Shown here piece after piece: positions 51,861-58,878 of a stretch of DNA of 64,000 nt. Origin of the DNA: Arthrobacter sp. MA-N2 (GTDB lineage Bacteria; Actinomycetota; Actinomycetes; Actinomycetales; Micrococcaceae); contig NZ_KI912157.1 of the NCBI RefSeq assembly GCF_000517125.1, positions 154,979-218,978 on the forward strand, given 5' to 3'. The notes under the pieces were generated by a model. The model saw only the letters and a program-made list of their open reading frames with translations, was not told the origin of the DNA and searched no databases. Positions within the stretch are counted from its first letter, which is position 1; every line of letters starts with the position of its first letter. Position numbers and translations under genes: made by a program.

Positions 51861-53795
51861 TTGTGTAACAAAACCGATCTTGCAGGATCGGCCATTACTC
51901 ATTCCCCGAACAGGAACAAAATCATCGTACAACAGCACGCTCTCGTGCTGCCAGCAGCAAACGACGCTGGCGTGTCTCGCGAGCCATCCCCCACCGATAT
52001 CGCCGCTCAGGCATGGGCCGCCCTGACGCCTCTTCTTGCAGGTCAGCCACGCATCCGACTCTCCCGAGATGGCGGAAAAACCTACCCTCACAAACATGAG
52101 CGTGCACTGACTGAGATCCTCCCCACACTTCCTGCTGCCGTCCGCATCTTCGGCACGGACGGCACCTGCGCCGCGATCTTCCTTGACTTCGACTCGTCAG
52201 TGGCCGGTGTTGACTGGGTTGAATCTGATGTGAGGGCCGTTCAGACCTGGCTGCACAACTGCGGTGCCCGCTGGATTGAGGACTACTCCCCCAATGGCGG
52301 CCGCCACGTCTACATACCGCTGTCTGAGCGCGTCACCTTTTCGGAAGCGCGCGATCTGGTCGAGGCACTGGGCACCCGTCACCGCACCTTGGACAAGTCG
52401 CCTCACCAGAATCTTTTACACGGCTGCATGCGTACGCCAGGTTCCCCTCACAAACGTGGCGGCCACCAGCAGCTCGCCATGTCACTTTCCATGGCTTACG
52501 ACGTTGCCCGCCGTCCCAATTCGGTCTCCATCTGGTCTGCCATGAACGATGATCTGGCCAGTGAGATAGCCGCAGTACGTGCGCTGCGCCTTGAGCAGAC
52601 GTACATGCCGACGGCCGTCGATGCACCAAGAGTCCAATACCCTGCAGGCCGGATGTCCCGGGCCATGCAGCAGATGGCACGTACCGGGCTCTACGACGCC
52701 AACCGATACGCCTCCGACTCGGAAGCCCGCCAGGCAATTGTTGCCGGCGCTGCAGCAGCCGGCATGGAGCTGGTCGAGGTGGAGCGCCGGATCCTGCAAG
52801 GGGTCTGGCCTGGGCTCGCTTCTTTCTATGCCCGGTATGCATCCCGCCACCGCATCCCCGCCTTGCGACGGGACTGGATGAACGCGGTCAGCTACCTCAG
52901 CAGAAACAAGGAATCCAGAAGCGGAAAGAACAATGACCACATATCCCCCACAAGCCGGCCAAATACACAGCCCCAATGGACTGAAGGAAATCCGATTTCA
53001 TCGAATCCCGATGCCGAACATCGATTCATCAGAACCTGGCGCAATGCACTCCGCCTAAAGGAACACGCTTACGCCGAGTCCAGGACCGGACTTGCTCGAC
53101 GCATGGTGTTGCGGTCTTTGGGGGAGGCTGCTCACAAGACAGCGTCAAGGTTTGTGGAATTCGGCGCTCGGTCCATCGCCGTGGCCACCGGCCTGGATCA
53201 CACAACGGTCGGATCCCATTTGAGAGCCTTGCGCAGCGAGAAAGATCCCTTGGTCACCCTGGTGGAAGAAGGCCGCGGTACCAAAGGGGATCTCTACATG
53301 CTGACGGTGCCAGAGGAGGTGAAGACAGCAGCCGAAGACCTGACCTGGCGGAAGGGGAAAATCCATGCCCTCCGTCCGGTCTTCAGGGAGTTGGGCTTGC
53401 CGGCGGCATTCGTGTACGAAACACTCGAGCACTCCCCGGCTCTGTCAACGGCGGACCTCGTCCGGATCACCCATCTATCACGCACCGCTGTCAGTGAAGC
53501 GCTCGACGTGATGGCTGCCTGGAACATGATCGTTCGGAACAAGCAAAGGGCATGGTCAGTGGTGGCCACGACGTCGCTGAAGGAGCTTGCCGAACACTTC
53601 GGCGTCCTGGAGGCCGTCGCTGCGCAGCTTCAGAAATACAAGAACGACCGAATCCTCTGGAGGGAGTGGCTATCCAAGAACGTCAATACTGTCGCTGAGC
53701 TGCTCTCCCCCGGCGAAGACTATCCGTGGGAGACGTTTGAGGGCCCACCCGATGAGTGGGCCCTCGCGGACCTTGCTTTCACAAGAGCATCTTAG
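51861..53795 (+). CDS. AEP-primase-like plasmid replication initiator with C-terminal HTHs
   Basis: 644 aa from TTG 51861 (start uncertain). The N-terminal part has the two archaeo-eukaryotic primase signatures: AAIFLDFDSS (Asp109, Asp111, the metal pair) and DYSPNGGRHVYIPL (His149). A linking region runs to about 400. The C-terminal part contains two winged-HTH-like segments (ARSIAVATGLDHTTVGSHLRAL, and LSTADLVRITHLSRTAVSEALDVM). A primase fused to HTH domains next to parA/parB and iterons is best read as the replication initiator. The helicase domain of classical primase-helicases is absent. Confidence 0.78.
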   Translation: MCNKTDLAGSAITHSPNRNKIIVQQHALVLPAANDAGVSREPSPTDIAAQAWAALTPLLAGQPRIRLSRDGGKTYPHKHERALTEILPTLPAAVRIFGTDGTCAAIFLDFDSSVAGVDWVESDVRAVQTWLHNCGARWIEDYSPNGGRHVYIPLSERVTFSEARDLVEALGTRHRTLDKSPHQNLLHGCMRTPGSPHKRGGHQQLAMSLSMAYDVARRPNSVSIWSAMNDDLASEIAAVRALRLEQTYMPTAVDAPRVQYPAGRMSRAMQQMARTGLYDANRYASDSEARQAIVAGAAAAGMELVEVERRILQGVWPGLASFYARYASRHRIPALRRDWMNAVSYLSRNKESRSGKNNDHISPTSRPNTQPQWTEGNPISSNPDAEHRFIRTWRNALRLKEHAYAESRTGLARRMVLRSLGEAAHKTASRFVEFGARSIAVATGLDHTTVGSHLRALRSEKDPLVTLVEEGRGTKGDLYMLTVPEEVKTAAEDLTWRKGKIHALRPVFRELGLPAAFVYETLEHSPALSTADLVRITHLSRTAVSEALDVMAAWNMIVRNKQRAWSVVATTSLKELAEHFGVLEAVAAQLQKYKNDRILWREWLSKNVNTVAELLSPGEDYPWETFEGPPDEWALADLAFTRAS

Positions 53796-53819
53796 GGTTG
53801 GCATCCGGAGGTCTATCTT

Positions 53820-53835
53820 CTTTCATGCATGAAAG
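53820..53835. repeat. Iteron, perfect 16-bp palindrome, between rep and the parB-like gene
   Basis: CTTTCATGCATGAAAG, followed by two ATTCATTC half-repeats. The same core recurs five more times at 55240-55637, on the other side of parA. Confidence 0.85.
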
Positions 53836-53882
53836 ATTTCATTCATTCATGCCCGTTAGAACCTCATCAGCGCTTTCCGTCA

Positions 53883-54362
53883 TCAGCCCCAGCGGCTAAG
53901 AATCGCCTGTTCGGTTGCCTCGCGGATCGAGATGCCTTCTTCGTCTGCCGCCGCGTAAAGCACATCCACAACGTTCTGGGCCAGCCGCGTGCTGAACGGG
54001 TATGTCACTTCCCGGCGGCTAGTCTTTGTATTGACTGCTTTCTTGGTGCTCGTCGAAGCCCTGGCCTGTTGGCGGACGGTCGCCGCCTGTTTAACAGCCT
54101 GTGTCGCGGCCGGTGGGGCCACCGGCGTTTCGACCGTCAACGGCTGGGTCGCTGGAGCCGGGGTGTCTGGCTCCGACTTAACCACTGGCGCTAGCCTACT
54201 GGCGTCAGGCTCGGCAGCCTGTGCGACGACCGGTGCCAAAGTGGCGTCGGATGCCTGGGCGGGGGCCGCCGGCGAGTAGTCCACCGGATCGACCTTCTCA
54301 TCGGCCGCCGGCCGGGGCCTGCGCTTGAGGACGGGCGGGCGTTCTTTCAAGTCATCGCTCAC
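53883..54362 (-). CDS. parB: ParB-like centromere-binding protein (small, RHH-type)
   Basis: 159 aa from GTG 54362, overlapping parA by 4 bp (GTGA). Long Pro/Ala-rich N-terminus, Lys-rich linker, then a C-terminal DNA-binding segment YPFSTRLAQNVVDVLYAAADEEGISIREATEQAIL, which reads as a ribbon-helix-helix or HTH fold. Gene order parA then small DNA-binding protein is the type Ib partition plan. It has no classical ParB motif, so the name rests on context. Confidence 0.72.
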   Translation of the reverse strand: MSDDLKERPPVLKRRPRPAADEKVDPVDYSPAAPAQASDATLAPVVAQAAEPDASRLAPVVKSEPDTPAPATQPLTVETPVAPPAATQAVKQAATVRQQARASTSTKKAVNTKTSRREVTYPFSTRLAQNVVDVLYAAADEEGISIREATEQAILSRWG

Positions 54363-55129
54363 TTGACGATCTCTTTCATCAACTCGGTGTAGGCTTCCAC
54401 GACGGGCAGGCCCTTTCGGTACTCGCCATACCATTCCTGTGTCACACGCATCTCCTGGACGATGGTCCGGTGTGGGACCAGTGGGGTGAGCAGCATCCCG
54501 GTTTGCCGAAGCTCGTCGATGCTGGACACCGCGATGCGCGACATGACCGTAGAAGCGACGGCGCCGACGACGATGCCGGCCTCCTGTAGATTGTCCGGGG
54601 CGCCGATCCGCTTACGGGACATCCGGAACTGTTCGACGCTTTTGCGGGCGCCTGCAACACCATCCACTCCATCGACGGTGGCTCCTGCTGCGTACACAAT
54701 TGTGTCGGCGGCGTTCAAGGCAGACAGCGTCAAAGGGCCACCCTGGCGGTTCGGGCAATCGATGATGACGACGTCCGCGTTTATCCCGATAAGTGACGTG
54801 CGTAAGCGCAACTCCGCATGGTCAGCGCGGTCAGCCTCACGATTTGAGACGCTGCGGGCGGAGGGGACGACACGAAAGTTCGGGAACCACGAGCTCGTCA
54901 CAGCGAGATCTTCAGCCCAGCCTTCCGGATCGGCGTCCCCCAGGATGGCGCCGACGTGCAGACCTTCCTCTTTGGGTTCAACGCCGATCCACTTGCTGGC
55001 TGCGGCCCGCGGGTCGAGGTCGACGAGTACAACTTTGCGCCCTGAAGCGGCGGTGACGGCCGCCAGTGATACAGCAGTCGTTGTCTTGGTGGCACCACCC
55101 GACTCGCTGTAAACCATGATTGTTTGCAT
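54359..55129 (-). CDS. parA: ParA partition ATPase
   Basis: 256 aa. The Walker-type motif YSESGGATKTTTAVSLAAV (KGGxxKT-type, with Ser-Gly-Gly), VVLVDLDPRAAASKW and DVVIIDCPNRQGGPLTLSALN are all intact; AVASTVMSR is near the end. The likely start is MQTIMVYSES at 55129; an upstream ATG (55141) abuts AGGA too closely. Divergent from nothing; the promoter lies amid the iterons at 55130-55670, so ParB binding there could autoregulate it. Confidence 0.88.
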   Translation of the reverse strand: MQTIMVYSESGGATKTTTAVSLAAVTAASGRKVVLVDLDPRAAASKWIGVEPKEEGLHVGAILGDADPEGWAEDLAVTSSWFPNFRVVPSARSVSNREADRADHAELRLRTSLIGINADVVIIDCPNRQGGPLTLSALNAADTIVYAAGATVDGVDGVAGARKSVEQFRMSRKRIGAPDNLQEAGIVVGAVASTVMSRIAVSSIDELRQTGMLLTPLVPHRTIVQEMRVTQEWYGEYRKGLPVVEAYTELMKEIVK

Positions 55130-55670
55130 GCTTGAAAGCATTCCTGAGGCACGTATGCGTTACAAGCAGCCACGCCGCCCGCCCCCTACTGTGACCAAGA
55201 TGTCATGCAAGCAATCTTTCCTGCCAGCATGATTTCTTTCTTTCATGCATGTTTACATCCCCCAGAAATCCCCTGGTTTTCGGTCATTTCAAGTCGCAGA
55301 CGACCCCGGCGCCCCACCCGGTGGTGCGCGACTTCCCGTCGATCATTCTCGGTTCATCGAGCATGCTTTCATGCATGAATGACTGCAATCCTTAACACGC
55401 TAGGGTTAATTCCCGGCCGGCCACTACCGATTGGTCGCTGGCCGGGAGGATTTCATGCATGCTTGCAAGAATGCATGAAAGAAAGATTGCATGACAGCAT
55501 GACAGATTTCTTGAATGAATGCAGGAAGGAAGGACTGAAAGAAAGAATGAAACAATGCATTCATTTATACATCTCGAACCTACCGCCCCTGCGGTCGTGT
55601 CGACCAGAGCAAGCAAGCTTTCATGCATGAATGAAAGCGTGAATGAATGCAAGTCCATTGGGTTACGGTC
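55130..55670. repeat. Cluster of CATGCATG iterons upstream of parA, candidate centromere/origin
   Basis: Copies of TTTCATGCATG or its complement at 55240-55251, 55366-55379, 55451-55462, 55469-55481 and 55618-55637, plus many AATGAATGCA and GAAAGA half-repeats. Identical core lies on the far side of parAB (53820-53835). The spacing is irregular, unlike a CRISPR, and spacers are short. Consistent with a parS centromere or replication iterons. Confidence 0.8.
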
Positions 55671-56058
55671 GACCGAGCACTCTCCTGGCTGAGCTCGACC
55701 GAGGCGCCCTACTCGACGTTGCCGACGTTCCTGTACGGCGACCCGTGGTGGAGAGGCGATGGGGGAGCTCGACAGGGTCCGCAGGATCCACAACGAGCTC
55801 TAGGTGCTCCCCTCGCTTTGCAGGCGCTAGGAGGAGAAATGGCCAAAGCTGGCGCCGGGCGTGGTTCCCGGCCTGGTCCGTGCTGCAGCGATGGCTGCGT
55901 TGACTTCAGCATCCCAGCAGGGAGTCGCGGAAATGGATGCCTCCGCGTGAGCCGGACCGCACGGCCCGCAGCTGAGTGGGCAGGCCATGGTGGGAGTGCT
56001 AGTGGCGCTACACGCGCTCGGGCGTCCTAGCGGGGCGCTTCCTCCGCCGCCTGGCCGC
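55671..56058. other. Debris after the iteron cluster
   Basis: Scattered protein-like pieces in different frames: TFLYGDPWWRGDG, then in another frame ELDRVRRIHNEL interrupted by TAG, and GAGGAGAAATGG, a ribosome-binding site before a frame of no recognisable family. Looks like a decayed plasmid gene. Confidence 0.45.
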
Positions 56059-56240
56059 TACGCCGATGTCCTTGCGTCTGTGAAGGACCAGGTGCGCTCG
56101 GCGCAGCATCGCGTCCAGCGAGCGGTGAATACGGCCATGCTGGAACTGTACTGGGGGGATCGGGCGAACCATTCTGGACCGGCAGACCGCCCAGCCGTGG
56201 GGGAGCAAGGTATTGGATCGGCTGGCCTGTGACCTGCGGC
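56059..56240 (+). pseudogene. Third DUF1016/YhcG remnant (plus strand)
   Basis: YADVLASVKDQVRSAQHRVQ and AVNTAMLELYW, then in another frame IGRTILDRQTAQPWGSKVLD and RLACDLR: the DUF1016 N-terminal domain with a frameshift near 56155. This is a different sequence from the copies at 36955-37713 and 38266-38671, and on the opposite strand. No nuclease half is found. Confidence 0.78.
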
Positions 56241-56490
56241 CATGCAGAGAGACGGTCGCGAACAGCTTGGGCGAGCGGGATGGTTCGTTCGTCCAGGTGA
56301 AGGCGTCCGTCGTGAATGTCGGTCAGTTGCAGCTTGCGCAGTTGGACATGCCGTCTGGTTGGGGTATACCCCAACCAGACGTCAGGAAGGCGCCGGCATT
56401 TATGTCAGGCTCGGGCCTGTTGCGCTATTTATTGACACTTGTTGCCAGGGATCTCGGGGTTCAACCTGACACCCTTCGTTGGGAAGGCAA

Positions 56491-56640
56491 CATGGCCGGT
56501 CAGTGCATTCGATACATCAGGGTCAGCAGTCTGCATTAGAACGCCCGGCGCCAGCTCGAGGGGTATTCAGCTGGACAGGATCTTCACGGATATTGCGTCC
56601 GGCAAGGACACTTGACGCACCCGGCTCGATGAGCCCTGTC
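56491..56640 (+). pseudogene. Resolvase N-terminal remnant
   Basis: MAGQCIRYIRVSSLH followed by a stop, then NARRQLEG and, after a frameshift, IQLDRIFTDIASGKDT. This is the start of a Tn3-type resolvase (normally GQRIGYxRVSx...QNxxRQL then VFTDxASGKDT). The catalytic Ser is present but the product would end at 15 residues. Confidence 0.78.
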
Positions 56641-57264
56641 CGGGAACGATGATGGGGTCGGCGTTCTCTAAGTTGCATGCAGTGAGCCAGCCGCGGGTCC
56701 TGGGGCCCGTCACGGTCCGTACTGCCCAATGCTGGGACACCACTTCTGCAGAGGACGGGCTCAACCAGTGGGCCAAGCGGACTGGATCATTCGATGCGGC
56801 GACCCCTGCCAAGGACGCCTGCAAGGCCAGCGCGGCAGCCCGCGTCGAGGACTGAACCGGGTCAGGAAGGCACGTGCCGAGGCCCGCTCCGGACTCAGTG
56901 CAGCCCGGCCATACCCAGAATCCCCAGAACGACAAGGACTTTCGCCGCTTAGCGTTACTGGCGACGCAGATCCTACTCAACCCCCGACTTCGGCGCAGGC
57001 AGCCAGCCGGCGCCGGCTGCCGTTCGCGCCGCGGGTGTGATTGCGCTGCATCCGCTTCGCTTCCCTCATCATGGCCCGCACGCTCAGATCGCAAGACCGT
57101 GGACGGCGCCGTCAAGATGCCCGGCTGGCCAGAGACCCTGCCCGCACATGACCTGGTCCCTGTCCTGCGCAGGATGCGGGGGTAGCCCTATGTCACTGGG
57201 TTGGAAGGCAAGCAGAAGAAACATAAGAAAATCCGGGACAAAGCGATCAGAGAAGTTCGCTTAG
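56641..57264. other. Stretch without recognisable gene
   Basis: Short frames only, none with family motifs. May include more transposon debris linked to the resolvase remnant, but nothing can be named. Confidence 0.4.
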
Positions 57265-57570
57265 GTGAACAATAGCCTCATGAACTTGGACACATTGCTC
57301 TCAGGATTCTTGGGCGGCGCGATGCTCGGCGTGGCGAGGATGATTCTTTCGCTCCCAGTAGTGATGAGTATCCAAGATATGAAGTTCTCCCAATTCATAT
57401 CTTCCCATTGCTTGCTCGCGTTTCTTCTGGGGCTCGTCGGAGCAGCAGTCGCTTGGGAGCTTGATGGTCGGGCAGCCGGATTTGTCGAAGGTATCGGAGC
57501 CCTCTCGTTTCTAACCCTCCTGGGAGCAGACTTACCTTCAAGCCTCGAACCGGGAAAGGACACGAAATGA
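57265..57570 (+). CDS. Three-helix membrane protein coupled to the lipoyl gene
   Basis: 101 aa from GTG 57265 (ATG 57280 is an alternative). Hydrophobic segments at about residues 10-35 (LSGFLGGAMLGVARMILSLP), 46-66 (SHCLLAFLLGLVGAAVAW) and 72-90 (FVEGIGALSFLTLLG). No family recognised. Its stop overlaps the next start by 4 bp (ATGA at 57567-57570), which makes both genes more credible and suggests their products work together at the membrane. Confidence 0.65.
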   Translation: MNNSLMNLDTLLSGFLGGAMLGVARMILSLPVVMSIQDMKFSQFISSHCLLAFLLGLVGAAVAWELDGRAAGFVEGIGALSFLTLLGADLPSSLEPGKDTK

Positions 57571-58451
57571 ACGGGCCCATTGTCCGGCGGGACGACTTCT
57601 GGGGAGATTTCGTCAACGGACTGTTCTTTCGACCGGTGGCCAGATCGATCGACAATGCGAGCCGAAAGACTGCCCGGCCGGGCAAGGAAACCGTCGCCGG
57701 AGACGAAGCTCTCAACGAGGAATTGAGTAAAGAACACATCGATACCGCCAGTGCGGACCCCGAAGTTCGAGGAGCGGCCGCCGCTGCTCTCGCCCATGGG
57801 TACGACATCTTCTTGCCCGTCCTCGGTGAGAGTGCCACCGGAACTGTCATCCGCTGGCTCAAGCGGGTAGGTGACCGGGTAGAGGTGGACGAGCCGCTGC
57901 TCGACGTTGCCACCGACAAAGTAGACACCGAAATCCCCTCTCCGATCGCCGGTGTGATCGAGGAAATCCTAGTTGCCGAAGATGAGACCGCTGAGGTCGG
58001 CGCCCCGCTGGTCCGCATCGGCGTCGGCGCCCCGCTGGTCCGCATCGGCGACGGCGCCGGCTCCGCTGAAGCAGCCGCTCCGGCCGCCGAAGCGCCCCCG
58101 GTCAATAACGAGAAAACTGCTCCATTGGGGCAAGAGCGGCCGGGCAAGGAAACCGTCGCCAGAGACGAAGCTCTCAACGAGGAATTGAGCAAAGAACACA
58201 TCGATACCGCCGGCGTAATTCAAGTGCCAGAGCAGCCCCGGCCCCCAAGCCCAGAGGAATTTGGTGGAAACGAGTGGCTCGTTGACAACGTTGACAAACT
58301 GTACGAGCGGTATCAGCAGGACAAGAACACGGTCGACGCCAAGTGGTGGCCCCTGTTCGAATCCTTCGACGCCAGTGATGGTTCCTCCACTAACGGGTCC
58401 TCGGGCGCAGCGTCGGCTCCGCACCCTGACACCCGCGACCTCCCGTCGTAG
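57567..58451 (+). CDS. Orphan lipoyl-domain protein with 2-oxoglutarate dehydrogenase N-terminal tail
   Basis: 294 aa. A complete lipoyl domain spans about residues 78-155: YDIFLPVLGESATGTV, LLDVATDKVDTEIPSP (lipoylatable Lys118) and GVIEEILVAEDE. It is flanked by two near-identical 25-residue copies (PGKETVAGDEALNEEL..., 38-61 and 192-215). The C-terminus (about 230-270), EEFGGNEWLVDNVDKLYERY followed by VDAKWWPLFESFDAS, copies the N-terminal E2-binding segment of actinobacterial OdhA/Kgd. No acyltransferase or E1 catalytic domain follows. A carrier-only or decoy protein for the 2-oxoglutarate dehydrogenase complex is inferred. Confidence 0.75.
   Translation: MNGPIVRRDDFWGDFVNGLFFRPVARSIDNASRKTARPGKETVAGDEALNEELSKEHIDTASADPEVRGAAAAALAHGYDIFLPVLGESATGTVIRWLKRVGDRVEVDEPLLDVATDKVDTEIPSPIAGVIEEILVAEDETAEVGAPLVRIGVGAPLVRIGDGAGSAEAAAPAAEAPPVNNEKTAPLGQERPGKETVARDEALNEELSKEHIDTAGVIQVPEQPRPPSPEEFGGNEWLVDNVDKLYERYQQDKNTVDAKWWPLFESFDASDGSSTNGSSGAASAPHPDTRDLPS
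57675..57749 (+). repeat. 75-bp direct repeat, left copy, flanking the lipoyl domain
   Basis: 73 of 75 bases identical to 58137-58211. The copies are 462 bp apart, exactly 154 codons. Confidence 0.92.
57996..58049 (+). repeat. Tandem 27-bp repeat inside the lipoyl gene
   Basis: Two exact copies (57996-58022 and 58023-58049) encoding VGAPLVRIG twice. In frame, at the end of the lipoyl domain. Confidence 0.92.
58137..58211 (+). repeat. 75-bp direct repeat, right copy, flanking the lipoyl domain
   Basis: Pairs with 57675-57749. Homologous recombination between the copies would remove the lipoyl domain in frame. Confidence 0.92.
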
Positions 58452-58537
58452 CTCCTGGGGGCCGCCGTAGTAGGCCCGGTACTCCTGAGGGTGTCCTGAG
58501 CCGCCAAGTTTGAATCCGAGGAACAGGATCCATGACA

Positions 58538-58567
58538 GGTGTCGATAAACGATCGTTTACCGACACC
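58538..58567. repeat. 30-bp palindrome with one mismatch
   Basis: Inner arms TAAACGA and TCGTTTA with TGTCG/CGACA outside, total 30 bp with a single mismatched pair (58545/58560). No gene reads away from it. Could be a resolvase crossover site left by the transposon whose resolvase remnant is at 56491, or an operator. Confidence 0.75.
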
Positions 58568-58752
58568 CGGCCGCGAGGAACGAAACTCCGTGAAATCCCC
58601 GTCGACAAGCCGTGTTGGGAAACAACGACGAAAAACCCTGGTCACAGCGGAATCGACGTGCTCAAGAACAAAATTGCCGCCAAATCAGGGAAGACCAATC
58701 ACTAACGTGACTTTTCCGAGCATTGGTCCTCAACCCCCGAAAACAGCAAGAC

Positions 58753-58772
58753 CCGCACCGGGCGGTGCGGGC
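58753..58772 (-). terminator. Terminator of the AAA ATPase gene
   Basis: CCCGCACC (58753-58760) and GGTGCGGG (58765-58772). On the minus strand it is followed by TCTTGCTGTTTTC, T-rich, about 106 bp past the end of the ATPase gene. Confidence 0.75.
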
Positions 58773-58878
58773 CCACCCAACATCTGGCATGGTCTGCGGC
58801 CCTTAGATGTCCCACTTCTTGCGGTTGCAGGCGGCGCAGAGCATTAGTCACCTAGGCCTGTGTGAGCGTACAAGCGTC

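Larger units (their letters stand above)
58452..58878. other. 427-bp intergenic region between convergent genes
   Basis: No gene. Holds a 30-bp palindrome (58538-58567) and a terminator hairpin (58753-58772), both listed separately. A second frame fragment near 58590-58720 has no family signal. Confidence 0.6.

Noticed and set aside
55200..55640. Repeat cluster considered as a CRISPR array
   Set aside because: Repeats are short palindromes of 11-20 bp with irregular spacing and half-repeats, and no cas genes are nearby. Plasmid iterons fit better.
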